Notes under the pieces: model-generated | Seen by the model: only the letters and a program-made list of their open reading frames with translations | What the model was told of the DNA's origin: nothing | The model's database searches: none | Position numbers and translations under genes: made by a program | Source of the DNA: Laccaria trichodermophora | Taxonomy: Eukaryota; Basidiomycota; Agaricomycetes; Agaricales; Hydnangiaceae | DNA length: 64,000 bases | Assembly: GCA_018417955.1 (NCBI GenBank) | Contig: JACTVC010000022.1 | Coordinates: 248,001-312,000, forward strand | Reading direction: 5' to 3' | Part shown: in pieces, positions 13,284 to 25,626 of the stretch | Layout: every line of letters starts with the position of its first letter | How positions within the stretch are numbered: the first letter of the stretch is position 1

Positions 13284-13451
13284 TCTCGAAGTATTGGTCT
13301 GCGGTACGGTCCTCTTCAGGACCCGTCCGGGCCCGGGATCGCCAACGAGGGCTGTGCTGCTGCTGTGCCTGGCTAGCGACCAAGACATGCACAGATATGT
13401 ATATGTCAACATTCTCCTCACGATCGCCCTATCCCTCCCTCTGTAACCATT

Positions 13452-14741
13452 ATGGCGCCCCAAACGAGTGCATCTTCTCCGACGCCGACTGCGCAGCTTT
13501 CGCGAGTGTCGCACGCGCAGAACTCCGAATCCGGGAGGTTAATCATCGTTGCAATCGTCCTCGGTTGCCTCATCTTCGTCGTTCTCCTTGTGCTCGCCAT
13601 TGTACCTCTTGTCCGACGTCGCTTTTACAAACGCGTGCCAAATACGAAGACGATGGCCGACATGAACGAGTCCAAGAAGGTTCCCCAGCAGTATCGAAAA
13701 GGACACAAACCAACTCAATCGGAGATCGTTGGTATGATGCCTCTACTTCCCAATCCACCGAATCGTCTTTCGGTTGTGATGGAAGAAAGACCATCATATA
13801 TGTCGACGGCATCTAGAGAGCGTCAAATGTCCGCCTTCACCAGTGTGAATTACGAGGGGGTTGTTGCAGAGTTTGATCCGTACGCTTTATCGCGCCCGTC
13901 CTCCCGCGAACCCCTCAACCTCCTGCCAACTGCACCTCAACTAATTGCTCCTACCAGCACATTCCGTGCTTTATCTCCTCCCCCGAGGCTTCCTCCGCTC
14001 ATAATACCCGGCCTAAACGACTCTCCAACTACAAAGCCTACTCGAAAGGCATCCACCAGATCGGCTGCAGAATCAGACGACTCCGCATCCATCTACTCAC
14101 AAGCCTCCGCATCCACCTACACCGCATATAGATCAAACGCACTTCCATTCTCCGTATCCTCCATACCGCCCGTCCCCGCTCTTCCTGATTATCTCAAGTC
14201 GCAATCAACGGCACCCCGACCCCTCACACTCACCCACTTTCCTTTCTTACCGTCTAGCTCATCGACCTCCTTCACAGAGGTCCCTTTATCTACACCGGAC
14301 GACGAAACAACTCTCACACGTGGTGATACCCTCTTCGTTGGCCGACTCTTAAAATCCCGAGCTAGGGATGCCCCGAGTCCACCTTCTCGCTCATCAACGC
14401 AAGTGTCTCGCATCGAACGAGCCGGATCTATCAAACCAGCAATATCCGAAGAAGAGGAGCAATACGGATCTCGATACAGGGTTAAGAACCGGGTTGGGAG
14501 GAGGAAGATGAGGATACAGGAGAATATCGGACTGAAAACCCCTATGGGAACTCTTGCTGAGGCGTCTTCTCCCGATCTCACTGAACCTCCTACGTCGCCT
14601 CCACATGCGTTTGATAGGGATGGGCCTTTGGTGGATGGTCAGACGCCTTACCCATCCTTAGAGGATCCCCCTTTCTACAGAGAGACGGCCCCCCTGAACA
14701 TTGTTGGTGCAAAGGAGAAAGCGATTGCCATTTCGGAGTAA
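13452..14741 (+). CDS. Single-pass membrane protein with long disordered cytoplasmic tail
   Basis: This is an intronless frame of 429 residues with ATG at 13452. A short Ser/Thr-rich N-terminus of about 27 residues precedes one strong membrane helix (LIIVAIVLGCLIFVVLLVL, residues about 29-50). Basic residues (VRRRFYKR) then mark the cytoplasmic side. The remaining 370 residues are rich in Ser, Thr and Pro and look disordered, with a short basic segment (RVKNRVGRRKMRIQ) near residue 350. This architecture is common in basidiomycete cell-surface or signalling proteins of unknown function. I recognise no domain. The single open frame, the clean helix and the codon usage support a real gene. Confidence 0.75.
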   Translation: MAPQTSASSPTPTAQLSRVSHAQNSESGRLIIVAIVLGCLIFVVLLVLAIVPLVRRRFYKRVPNTKTMADMNESKKVPQQYRKGHKPTQSEIVGMMPLLPNPPNRLSVVMEERPSYMSTASRERQMSAFTSVNYEGVVAEFDPYALSRPSSREPLNLLPTAPQLIAPTSTFRALSPPPRLPPLIIPGLNDSPTTKPTRKASTRSAAESDDSASIYSQASASTYTAYRSNALPFSVSSIPPVPALPDYLKSQSTAPRPLTLTHFPFLPSSSSTSFTEVPLSTPDDETTLTRGDTLFVGRLLKSRARDAPSPPSRSSTQVSRIERAGSIKPAISEEEEQYGSRYRVKNRVGRRKMRIQENIGLKTPMGTLAEASSPDLTEPPTSPPHAFDRDGPLVDGQTPYPSLEDPPFYRETAPLNIVGAKEKAIAISE

Positions 14742-14984
14742 GGAGTTTCGCTGAGCTCAATAGGGTGGAGGTGGCGGTAAAGTTATTCTCTTTATTTATT
14801 GCGATTTAGCCTGGACGATGGACACTCTACATCTAACCTTGATCTAACCTATCCTGCTCGTCTGTATTGGAATCTGACTCTTGCTCTTCGCTCATCATAT
14901 GTAGTTGTATCTCCTGTCAACAACGGACTTAGCTTCGACTTGCATCTACGTATACATGTACATTTCCATTGGGATATCTAAACT

Positions 14985-15781
14985 CTACGCACCCACCCCG
15001 ACGCTCTTCAGGTAATTAACCCGGTGTGGGTTGACGTCGGTGTCTGCAGTCCGATTATAAGGGACCCACTTGGGCTCATCCTGCGAAGAAGTTCAGTACA
15101 TGTATTCACTGTCATAGCGACGTCACGGTATAAACATGGCGAACCTGGAAGAGCCGGAGAGCTTTGATACAGTTCCCCTCATCAAGGGTGAACCGATGAT
15201 AAATGCCAGCCGGAAGGACGATAAGGTCGCCAGGCTCAACGGCTAGGCGGATCCACGCATCGGTGGGTGTTTCTAACGAACGGGATTGAACTCAGTTTCG
15301 CTTGCTTGAAGGCATTCCTTGTACAGGAGCACCGACATACCACGGACATCGAAGAACCCACTTCCCGACAAGATGTATCGGATCTCTTCGTCTTCATGCA
15401 TATGCCTAACATGCAGCTTCATAAGTACACATCCTCAACAGTTCACTAATGGCGAGGAAGCCTACTCTTCAAAAAACCCCTTGATTTTCTGCTCATAAAC
15501 CTGAAAAATCGCAGCAACATCCATCGATAAGCGATCTCACAAGCATCTCTTCAAAAACTCACCTCGCCAAGACCTGCTTTCGACACGTTGATCGTGTCTC
15601 TGTTCTTATACCCTCTCTCCTGCGCAAGTGCGTTCACCTTGCTCTCGTACCCCTCAACTGGGATCGTCCAGTGTTGGACGTTAATTTTGTCGAGGGTGTC
15701 TTCCGAGACTGGTTGAGAAGGGATGTAATCGTGAGGTAGGCGCTGATCGCCTGGGATGTTGTCGTAGTAGTATGCACGCAT
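14985..15781 (-). CDS. ADI1: Acireductone dioxygenase (methionine salvage)
   Basis: This cupin-fold enzyme oxidises acireductone to the keto-acid precursor of methionine in the methylthioadenosine salvage pathway. The start is ATG at 15779-15781 ([18 protein letters not shown]). Exon 1 ends NVSKAGLGE. Exon 2 is [12 protein letters not shown]. Exon 3 carries the metal site HMHEDEE and [13 protein letters not shown]. Exon 4 has [19 protein letters not shown] and the fourth ligand in IYHRFTLD. Exon 5 has [10 protein letters not shown] and ends at the stop at 14985. All four metal ligands (three in HxHxxxE plus the later His) are intact. An in-frame extension upstream (from 15835) is possible, but the family start is MRAYYYDN. 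All introns are short GT-AG. Confidence 0.95.
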
Positions 15782-16128
15782 TGCAAGGGGCTTGTGGACG
15801 GTGGGAGGGAAGAAGAAGCAGCAGTACTTAGTCACTAGTCACTATGGATAAGCTCATCGTTTGGTCTCGTGATAGATGGTGCGATTGACCGTCGGTGAGC
15901 TCGGCGCTCAGCCACCACAAACGTTCGATCAGATGCTTATGATTGCAATGTACAGTGATATTAATAAGAAAAATAGTGGGAATGTGAAGGAGCTAGAAAT
16001 CATGTCGGTCAGGCTCAGTCCCTCTGTCCAACTCAGCACATTTCGACTTCTCCAAAACAAAAAGTCATTTAGGTAATGCCCCTTGACGAGGATTCACTGA
16101 GCGACACCACCTTTTGAGCGGAAACTAG
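15782..16128. other. Short intergenic region
   Basis: This is the upstream region of the acireductone dioxygenase gene and the downstream region of the membrane protein gene. No feature is supported. Confidence 0.4.
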
Positions 16129-17714
16129 TCAGCTGATGAATGTCCAAAGTACGCCATGTGCAGGGCATACCTCGCGGGGAAGAGTATCATGGTCCTCATC
16201 TCGTTTGAATTGTAGGTCGCAAGGAGAAATGGGCTCAGGTGCTGTTGAATAAAATGACAATTTCAGATATAATCTCCAAATGTCCATGGGACGTACTCAT
16301 CGGTTCGCGATGATGGCTATCCCCACTACTAACAGAAGGCGGTAGCTCGTTGCTCGTGTAGATTACCGATGTGCCTCTTGATTTCTCCCGCGTGAGGAGG
16401 ATGTAAAGCAACGAGCAAGAGTACACACGTCCCAGGAGTAGTCCGAGTGAGATAGACACTAGCTCAAGGCCGTCAATGTGTACCAAGCAACTATCAGGTG
16501 GGTTTACCTTGCCAAAGAACAACTTTTGAGACATACACAACGAGCGCCACAAGCGCGATGATGGCAGGTAATAGACCCGTCACAATGGCTATCCGAATAA
16601 CTCTTCTCAGAAGACTGGAGGCATGATTAATAGAAAACAAGGGGGAGGTCCCACTTGCACACCTTTTAGTTTCCTTGTGTTGCGTTTTAATATGCTCAAT
16701 GTGCCATACAAGGCAGGCTGTCACCGCAAAGGTTGAGGCAAAAATGCTGGATAGTGCGATACTGAACGTTTCATCAGCCCGACGTCAGAACTCTACTTAG
16801 GTAGAGAGCATACACGACATAGTGAAAATGTGCCGACCGGCTATTGAGCTTGTTGACAACTGCTGAGATTCCGTAGATGAAAACAACCGCCAACTATAAT
16901 CACGATGAGTCGTTTTTCTGATAAAGTAGCCATATCGTTCAACGCACGGCTTCGGTGATGATAAAAATCAGGATAACCGTAACAAAAAAGTTTGAAGAAC
17001 TAAAGGTAGGAGTGAGCCTGCCAATCGCGTGAGAATACAATTGATCTTACATAGTCCAGTAACGGTAAATCATGAATCCCTGTACGACGAATGTGCTCAG
17101 GCCATCCCCAATTACGACGAGAATTAAAGGCCAGTATGACTTTTGGACCGCCGCCACGTTGCCTAGACATCTTCCCTGTTCAACAGCTGACGAACGAACG
17201 AGTAAAATAATTCACCCCAAAAAGGCACCGTAAACTGCGGAGTGGGTTTAGTAACTGATATTGACCACAACGTACAGTTCCCACCATATACACCAAAGCG
17301 CAAGCCCCGAAGGTGGCAACACCATCAACGCAAGCAATGAAAACCACAGAAAGCTTGAGAAAAGTCGGGTCTTTCTTGGTCCTTTCGGACTTCCATAGAT
17401 ATCGATGGCACAGGAAAAGCTCCAATGTGTAAAATATCAAGTTGACATATGAACCGATGAGTAAGACTCTGTCGTTATAGGATTAATGATTGGATACCAC
17501 TGGCGCAGAATGGAGATACCACTCACCCAACAATAAACGACGCAGACATGAAATGAGGTCGCTCGACCTCGAAATCTTTCGCAAAAAAGAAGAGAGATCT
17601 CTGAGTGTATCAAAGCTGGCAAAGGCGTCGTTATGAGCACAAAACTGTATGAACGTGCCAGCGTCTGAGACAAGTCGGCGGCTGTGTGATCACCGATCGC
17701 GCTGTCGATATTAG
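16129..17714 (-). CDS. Multi-pass membrane protein, basidiomycete seven-helix type
   Basis: This gene has many short exons and encodes about seven hydrophobic segments. In order they are ARSYSFVLITTPLPALI; an AKDFEVERPHFM block; LLIGSYVNLIFYTLELFLCHR; LSVVFIACVDGVATFGACAL; YWPLILVVIGDGLSTFVVQG; VTVILIFIITEAV; ASTFAVTACLVWHI; and VTGLLPAIIALVALVVYV. A last segment, LELVSISLGLLLGRVYSCSL, is followed by a polar tail ending WTFIS-stop (16129). The pattern, including a late hydrophobic segment followed by an S/N-rich tail, resembles the DUF6534-like membrane proteins abundant in Agaricomycetes; their function is unknown. The first exon is unresolved: the frame opens at an acceptor-like CAG near 17714 with no in-frame ATG. 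Confidence 0.65.
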
Positions 17715-17965
17715 TCCCCGGATGTCAACGGAGACATTTTGAGAGGCCGCGGGTAGTGCAACACAGAAAACCCGAGGCCAGAGCTCCGCGAAATTTGCGC
17801 AAAATTGCAGGCCGATTGGGTGAGTGGCAACTTGAAAATTTGCAGTCTATGTATTGATTTGTCCAAAGTTTGCCAAACATCGCTACGGTAACCAATAAAA
17901 ACGCCGCATCGCACCTCATCCCGAGAACCAAAACGCAATGCCAACGCCTTTCATTACTATCAAAC

Positions 17966-20447
17966 TCACGTGTCGCGTCCATCTTCTCCATTATAGAGAA
18001 TCTTTGCTGGGCTCCTGCAAAACACAGTTGCTCATTTTTACGCGTGGAGCTGGTGAGAGTCTTACCTCTTCTCTACTCCCTACTCACCGCCAAACTTGAG
18101 AGACTAGCAGATTATACAGGGAAATTAACTTACCCTCTCTTTCCACGATACTTGGGCCTTGAGCTCAGTAAGTCCAAAAAGCAAAATGATTCTATAAGAA
18201 AGCTCGTAGTATTTTCCGTCGGGGCCATGTTTCTCGAAATCTCGAGCTTGGTTTTTCAAGTGGGGAAGGTCCACCTCGATCTTACAAAGCCTGTCGTACA
18301 TGTCTGGAGTGATTTCTCGACCTGCATCTAAATTATGAATTCAAATGAAAGATACACACCCATGTCTTCATCTTGCCATCTGGGGGATTCGATCTCACCA
18401 CGATACACCCAGACAGTTGTCGAAATGTAGCACATTTCCTCCGCTGAATCGGAAGATATATGGTATGAGCGATAGAATTCCTTTGTTTCGGAGACTTGGA
18501 CATTCTGATGAATTTTTAGTGGCGGCTTTTGATCGGTCGAGGAACCCGTACCTTGGGTAAGATGATGCTGAAGGAGTCCGTCACACGTTTTTTTCCTCCC
18601 AGAGAAATGTAAGTATTCATTTCACGCTTGACGTGCTCAGGATCGTAAGGGTTATATGTCGTGCTGCAAAAATGGCCATAAGTGTATCTGGAGACTCGCG
18701 TTTGCACGCAGTGATCTAAATAGAAGGAGATGGCCCCATCTGCGACAGCTTTATTTCTACAAAAGAGTTTAGCACTTCAGAATATTTTTAGTGTAACGGG
18801 AACGAACAAATGATTATCAGGACGGACGACCTTATACCCAAAGATCTCTAGGCCGGCCTTGATCTGACTACAAAGCCAGTCATTTGATGAAAATCCGCCC
18901 ACGAGGACGACATGCTGAAAGGGAAATTAGCCAAATTGTTGTGGTACCTGGGAGGATACAATACCTTGACGGGCTGGTGTGCCAACCTATGTTGCTCCTT
19001 AACCGCCTTGAGTATGCATGCGACGGAAGGTTCAAAAAAGGCAGCCACTTCAGAGCTGAATTATATCAGAACGAAAAATCTGCACGGCGTGAAAAAGTAA
19101 CACACCCCGATAATTTTAGCTGTCCGTATTTGATATTAGATTCTGGTTCGTTATCACGAGTAGAGCCAAATTTGATGAACTGTGGCTCAGTCTTATTTCT
19201 GAATCTAAGTTTGGTTGTTTTGTCGAATTCCTGAACAATTGTGTCCAGATCGTCTCGGAATGCTGAGTCAGAAAGGTGATCTTACAGATATCTTGAGTTG
19301 GTAAGAGATACGATACCATAATGTGTCCAACTTACTCGACAAAAATTCGGAAGCCTGAAGGCTGACAAAAATAGAACCTTGCAGATGGCCTACATTCAAA
19401 ACCTTGACCTGAGTAACATTGATAAATATACAAATAGCTACTCACATTGGGGAGGAGCTATCTCCTCAAATGCGTCTTCAATCGAGTTCGGGACTCGCCC
19501 ATAAGCGCTCACATCAATAGTCCCGCCTCCTCCATCAACAATAATTACGCCTTCTCCGGTCTGAAAAATATTATTTGTCGACCTTCGATACATATTATAT
19601 AGTAGAGGGTACATACTTTCATGACATCCGGCGGCAAACCATTCTCAATCGAGAAATGAAGACTGGCTTCACCCTCTGTCACAAATGATATCCGCGAATG
19701 ACCAGTTGCGTCATCTGGAATTAACCCTGCCAGAACAGCAGCCTTACGCATTTGCGCCTGCTGAAAGCCTTCCCAGCCGTTCGGATGAGAAAGAACATAG
19801 TCGATATCGTGCTCAACGGAAGCCCATAGAACGTGACCATTTGCATGAGTTTGCTGGATGTAGGACTCAGCACACTGGAACAGATATCGAAGAAAGTCCG
19901 CGAAGACTTGGATGATAGTTTTATTAGGTGGGAGAGGAGGGAGTTGCTTAGAGATGTCGAGGGTGGATTGCGAGTTCGGTCGAAGGTGCAATTTGAACCT
20001 AAATTAAATTGAAGGCTTCAAAGTCGGAATCAAATGGCATCGCAAGAACATACCATTCCACCTTCGTCCAATCACCATCCTCCGCCTCTTCAAAAATACC
20101 CTCGTGCATCGCTTCGGCTCCTATCGCTCGAACTTCTCCAGCTTGATCGTAGTACAAGATTGTAGGTATCTTTGAGGACCCGCTGACATGCTCTTGAGCT
20201 GGAAATCTGACACAATGGTGAATCCATTATCCTTTCGCGGATCTTTCACTGTGATATAGCACCTCGTTACACCTTTGACTTCTGGTATCTGACCAGGATC
20301 GAGTATGCTGTGACCAATATGTAATTTCATTCAGACTTCCACGGTAATGGTGCCCACCTGAACGATATACCGCTGAACGTCGTCCCGATATCAAAGGCCA
20401 GAACGAGTTTTCGAGAGCTTCCTTGAACGGTAGGTCGGGGGAGCATG
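17966..20447 (-). CDS. HSPA12-like Hsp70 ATPase (gene A)
   Basis: A complete multi-exon gene from ATG at 20445-20447 (MLPRPTVQGSSRKLV) to the stop at 17966. The phosphate-1 motif is AFDIGTTFSGISF. It is followed by SILDPGQIPEVKGVTR and the family blocks RFPAQEHVSGSSKIPT and SHPNGWEGFQQAQM. The phosphate-2 motif reads VIIVDGGGGTIDVSAYG, with Gly where the paralogues have Ala (VDAGGGT). The adenosine motif is HVVLVGGFSSNDWL. The C-terminus runs LFGLTELKAQVSWKERG / VEKR / SPAKILYNGEDGRDT. HSPA12-like proteins lack the canonical Hsp70 substrate-binding domain, and their fungal role is not established. The protein is cytosolic by lack of any signal. It is tandem and same-strand with gene B, separated by 433 bp. 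Confidence 0.88.
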
Positions 20448-20880
20448 GTGATGAGAGAGTTGCTCATTGGTTTCCTCATGCGGGGCCGTCAACTGGGCGT
20501 CAATCAAGACGTGCCTTGGTCAGGTGGGGCCCTCTCTCATTGAGAAGAAGACATTAAATGCAGGGATCGCCATGAGGCAAAAGCTGTAAACTATTCTGAT
20601 CAAGGCTGTGATTATTTGACAGATTGCGATCAAGGCCAGCGCACCAATTGGTTTGTACCGAATACAAGTCACGGCGAACTTGAGATGTAATTACATCATC
20701 CTACTTGGTAGTCGTAGCGCAATCGAAAACATAGAGTGTCATAGACGAGTATTGGTCATAAGTCTTAACTCAGTTGGGGAACGAGGCTCGGGAAAACACT
20801 TATGCACAACGTTTTCTATTAGAAAGATCGGAGGAAGAGCGGGGGGTGCGTACATGATATTGACGTCAGGAAAACAATCC
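20448..20880. other. Intergenic between HSPA12-like genes A and B
   Basis: This is the probable promoter of gene A. I see no heat-shock element of the nTTCnnGAAn type, repeat or RNA gene. Confidence 0.4.
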
Positions 20881-23373
20881 TCAAAATTGGGAGTCCAAAC
20901 CACTCTCATTATCGTATATGATCCTAGCTGGACTCCTATACCTATAATTGAGAGACCTTCCATATCAATCAAAGGGAAGAAGCGTACCTCTTCTCAACTC
21001 CCTGATAAATCGCGGAATTACAAGAGCTCGACGTTTGAATGATATATACTCAGTGGCAGGGAAGCGACTTACATTCTCTTTCCAAGCCACTTGTGCCATC
21101 AATTCCGTCAGGCCAAACATTAGTATAACCCTGTAGTGAAACAGATAAAATTTTCCTTCTGGTCCCGTTTGCGCAAGTGACTCGGTATCCAGCCCCGACA
21201 GATCCACTACGATTTTGCAAAGTGGAGAGTAATTGCCTGTGCGAATTGTAGTCAGTAGGAGAGATAGTTAGATAACGCTGAGATTAGCCTTTATCAACAT
21301 CCTTCCACCTCGGATTAGTTATTTCACCACGATAAGACCAAAGCATGGCTGGAGCGGATTTGAGTCCACTTGCCGTCGGTCGGGAAAGGTGGAACTTCCG
21401 CGAGAATTCCTTTGTCTCTGACACCTGTGTATTCTGACGCACAAAGTTAGAAGAAAAGAAGGTCCAATATATCATTGCGGGGACCACCTTGGGCAAAATA
21501 ACGCTAAATGAATTCTTGATATTTCTCTGCCCAGAAAGGGAAATGTAACTGTCTTTGTAGCGTGCCTCATGCTCCGGATTTCGAGGATCGTAGCGAAGGT
21601 TGGAAAACTGGCCATAGTCAAACTTAGATACCCGAGTGTGGACGTAGTGGTCAATATAGAACGAAATGGCCCCGTCAGCAACAGCTTTATTCCTGAAAAA
21701 GAAGATATCGCTTCACTGGAGGGTGGAGAGGCAAGAGACCAAGGCCTGCTTACAAATGATTTACCGGGCGGATAACATTGTAGCCCAGTGGCTGCAAATC
21801 CTCCTTCACTCTTTGATATAACCAATCGTTACTTGAGAAGCCTCCAACAAGAACGATATGCTAAACGATAATCAGACTCTTTGCTTGAAAGATGGCAAAG
21901 GATTGCAATACCGAGAAAGCTCTGTGGGCAGTCCTCTGTTGTTCGGTAACTGCTTGGACGATGCATCTGACGGATGGCTCAAAAAATTTTGCTACGTCCG
22001 AACTGCACAAGGGGTTTGAAACAAAAAACTTCGCGGTGACTAGTCACCTACCCCAATAATTTTAGTTGGCCATAACGGATGTCCGACTCAGGTTCGTTGT
22101 CCCTAGTTGAACCAAACTTGATGAACTGTGGTTCGTTGACGTTCCTGAATCTCAGCTTCGTCGTTCTATCAAAGCACCGGACCATGTTATCGATGTCATC
22201 AATAAATGCCGAGTCGGAAAGATGATCTAAAGGTGGATTCAATTCTCAAAGAATTCAACATCTCGCGAACACTTGAGCCAGTTACCTTCAAGGAACTGAC
22301 GGGCGTGGATGCTGACGAAAATTGATCCATGAAAATGACCTGACAGACAACGATTGGTGAGGACAGTACGAGTGGCAAAAGTCTCACATTGGGGCGCAGA
22401 AATTTCCTCAAAGCTATCCTTAGCGCCATTCGTACTCTTGCTATAAGCGCTGATATCGAGAGTTCCACCCCCTGCGTCTACGATAACAACACCCTCTCCT
22501 GTCTGGAAGGGGGGAGGTTCAGAGGGAACTTCGTCAGGTGAAAGACATACCTCCATTGCATCTGCTGGAAGGCCGTTCTCGATCGAGAAGTGAAGACTAG
22601 CCTCTCCTTCTGTAACAAAAGAAACACGGGAACGCCCACGTTTATTGTCGGGGATAAGACCAGCAATAACTGCGGCTTGTCGCATTTGACTTTGCTGGGG
22701 CCCTTCCCACCCGTTGGGATGAGAAAGGACAAAGTGAATATCGTCTTCGAGAGAGTTCCACAATGTCCGGCCGTTCGCATGCGTTTCTTGAATGTAACTG
22801 GCTGCACACTGGAGTAGGTACTTGAAAAAGTCAGCAAAAACATCGATTATCTTCTTTTGAGGGGGCAGTGGAGGAAGCTGTTCAGAGATGTGGGCAGTCT
22901 GCTTTGTCTTCGGCCGGAGATGCAGCTTGAACCTAAAGGAACGTCAACCAACAGCCAAACAAAAAAAGACAAACCAGTTGCCCGTACCATTCGACTTTAT
23001 ACCAATCACCATCCTCAGCTTGTTCGAAGATTCCTTCACTAGCCGCCTCAGCGCCAATAGCGCGAACAGTCCCTTGCTTGTCGTAATAAACTACAGTTGG
23101 TATCTTTGAAGAGCCGCTGCTATGCTCCTGCGCTGGAAATCTGGAAGCCTTGAGATTTATGCGTATGGAAAATTGGTTGAAATACCTAGTCACCCCCTTT
23201 ACTTCAGGAACTTGTCCGGGATCGAGGATGCTGCAGGTTGAACATAGAATGAAACTAAATAGAGTTAGAAGCCGACCAAGATACCTGTAGGAGATGCCAC
23301 TGAAGGTCGTGCCTACATCGAAAGCCATAACAAGTTTTCGACGAGATCCTTTGTAGGGCGGCCTGGAAGACAT
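20881..23373 (-). CDS. HSPA12-like Hsp70 ATPase (gene B)
   Basis: Complete gene; ATG at 23371-23373 (MSSRPPYKGSRRKLVM). The motifs in order are AFDVGTTFSGISY, SILDPGQVPEVKGVTR, FPAQEHSSGSSKIPT, SHPNGWEGPQQSQM, VVIVDAGGGTLDISAYS, GHFHGSIFVSIHARQF, NEPQFIKFGSTRDNEP, HIVLVGGFSSNDWL, DGAISFYIDHYVHTRV and NTQVSETKEFSR. The end is LMAQVAWKEN / GVEKR / SPARIIYDNESG, with the stop at 20881. The small last exon (after the GTACGC donor at about 20992) is easy to miss; reading on without the intron gives only a few extra residues before a stop. Exon layout matches genes A and C, so the three minus-strand copies probably arose by tandem duplication. Confidence 0.88.
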
Positions 23374-24178
23374 GATGATGGACAAAGAAGGGAGATCACT
23401 GAGCGCTGGGAAAGGTGTGTGATCAATGTGCGATGGGGCTGTGCCAGCCTGCTGATGTTTGTAGACAAACTTTGCTAACGAAATCACTCGAATGTCGCCT
23501 TTTCTCTGGCTTAAACCCAGACCATATAAAAGACCATGTTCAACCCAAGCCAGCTGAAAGCCTTTCCACACTGGCACTCTGTCCCTCAAGACGACGATTA
23601 CCGCATGTAACATCATCATATATGTAACCGCACACCCGACGACCCAGATGCCAGTCAAACTCTCATTTCACTCTTCACAAGACCCGTTTCTCAACGTTTT
23701 TGGAAGAGAGGTGAGGGTCACATGGAAGGACGTGAAGCAAAGAATTGAATTTACGGAAAGGGAATGCAGTTCCTTTGGAAGGATAGCAAGCGGAAAGATA
23801 AAAAAAAGTATTTTTCTTCAAGTGGAGACTCTACGAAACGGCGAGTACGCCGCGATAAAAAAAAGCAAAGGGGCACAAGAGTCAGTACCAATCTAGAAAA
23901 TTCAAAAATGCGGCGAACTCGGAGCGGAACGTTGGAGAACGAGCAAGATGAACCGATGTGAACGTGTGATCCCAAGCCAGACGGGGTTGAGGAAAGCTCT
24001 GGTTGAGTCGCGTCGAGTGCGAAGGATCCTACGAGTTGGAGTTGTGCCCTTGTAAATATCGACACAGTAGGGAGGAGTTGCATGAGTTCGGCCGAGGCGA
24101 GGTGGAGGTGATGGGTGTAGTTTACGGGCAGGCGGAGTGCGAAGAGGCAGGTAGCGACGAACTTGGGGGGCCATCCAC
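23374..24178. other. Intergenic, no gene recognised
   Basis: This is the upstream region of gene B and the downstream region of the F-box pseudogene. Overlapping open frames at 23.75-24.2 kb on both strands have low-complexity, lysine-rich or leucine-rich translations and no gene-like features. Confidence 0.4.
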
Positions 24179-25626
24179 TCATGTAAGTCGTTCAGGATCA
24201 GCCAATACAACCTCGTAAGAGAATTCCGTTACATGATTTCCAAACCACGCTCGTTCGTCGTCTGTGATAGCTGGCCCTTCACCTGCCACTTTGAGAGTCT
24301 GAATAGGGTCAGCCCAAGGGAGCCTGCTTTCTACCATTTTCTGTAAAGCGGAGACAGAGTAATTTTTGCAATCAAAGATGGCCAGTTCCTGTATCTTCAC
24401 GCCAACGCCTGGCACGCTCAGCCGCTTAAGCACGGCGTCATCAAAAGTTGGACAGCCGACGATTTCCAATCCCATTCCGTGCCATCCGTCGAGAAATTCC
24501 ATGACGTTCACGGTAGGGGCGAGATCTTGTAACACCAAACAAGGGTTGTCGAGGAGGAAAGATTCGGGCATCGCGTCCAGGGGACACCTAGCGAGCTTGA
24601 GGGTCGTAAGAACTGGATGATGACATTCGAAGATGATGGCGAGCATCGCTCAGATCTTCCAAGACTAGTGTATCGAGAGTGTCAGAGAAGTGATGAGTTC
24701 CGGGCGGTAGCATATTGCTGAAAATGATTGATTTGAGGATTAGCTGGCGCAATGAGCTGAGCTGCGCGACCTCTCCGAGAAAGGTATCCAGATTCAACCG
24801 GCCCTTCAGGCCTATTGATCCCTTCTTCTCCCTCAGCTCCACTAACCCTTTCCCCATCGGCTCCGCCTTCTCCGCCGTTCCCCTCTTCTTCCTCTGCAGC
24901 AGATAGGACGGAAACGCTGAGGTACTCCAACTGAGGAACGAACTGCGTTACCCATTTCCCTCCGTAAGCGTTTTGAAGCCGTAAGAAGTTGGCACCATCG
25001 ATATCGAAGTGTAGTGCTGGGCAGATGAAGGTGTCTCTACCATACACATTTAAATCGTCATCAGCACCATCTCCCTCGCATTCAAACCTAAGTATCTTCA
25101 AAGTCGGGGCAGTGCCACGCAGTTCCTTCAGGATCACTGGCAAGGAGGAACTGCGAATCGTAGAAATGTAGAACATATGCCAGCGAGATATGTGGGGCAG
25201 GAGTAGCTCCATTGTGCTTCGCACCCGAGCTGCTTCCTCCATGTCGTACATGAAGTCGTCGCCCAGCTTCATCCTCCCTAAGGTAATCTCCAGTGGAAGA
25301 TCGCGCGACCACTGCAACTGGTGCTGAAGATCGACGAGTGAGGACCGCTCAGGTCCTGAGTCAAGGAAAAAGACAACCCGGGTCCAGAACGCAGGTACGC
25401 TGGCAGCGATTACGCGCTATTTGGTGCACACAGAAGCGATGTTATAGGGAAAGAGACAGGAATATTTGAGTTCTTCATCGCGCCTCCAAATGCACTTGTA
25501 TTGCCCAACGATCTCTGGGACCAGAGAGTTGCTCGAAAAGTAGAACTTCCTTTCGTCCGTTACTCCCTCGCGGTTTTGCATATACGCAATTTTGAAGATC
25601 GTCAAGAGGATTTCTGTAGGGAACAT
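24179..25626 (-). pseudogene. F-box-like protein gene, broken by a nonsense codon and two frameshifts
   Basis: The ancestral product was a fungal F-box protein. It opens with MFPTEILLTIFKIAYM (ATG 25624-25626) and has the family block NIASVCTK[W]RVIAASVPAFWTR, where the conserved Trp codon is TAG (25417-25419). It then runs LPLEITLGRMKLGDD, IRSSSLPVILKELRGTA, QLEYLSVSVLSAAEEEE and LDTFLGEVAQLSSLRQLIL. It continues LAIIFECHHPVLTTLKL and ends VVLADPERLT at 24179. The frame must change near 24850 and again near 24650, and I see no GT-AG introns at those points. A nonsense codon plus two frame changes make a pseudogene likely. It sits between HSPA12-like genes B and C, on the same strand. Confidence 0.7.

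Noticed and set aside
17688..17722. An ultra-short 28-bp intron linking ATG at about 17724 to the first exon of the membrane protein gene
   Set aside because: The phase and an ACTAAT branch-like motif fit, but the donor GTTGAC is poor and 28 bp is below the usual fungal minimum; the start is left open.
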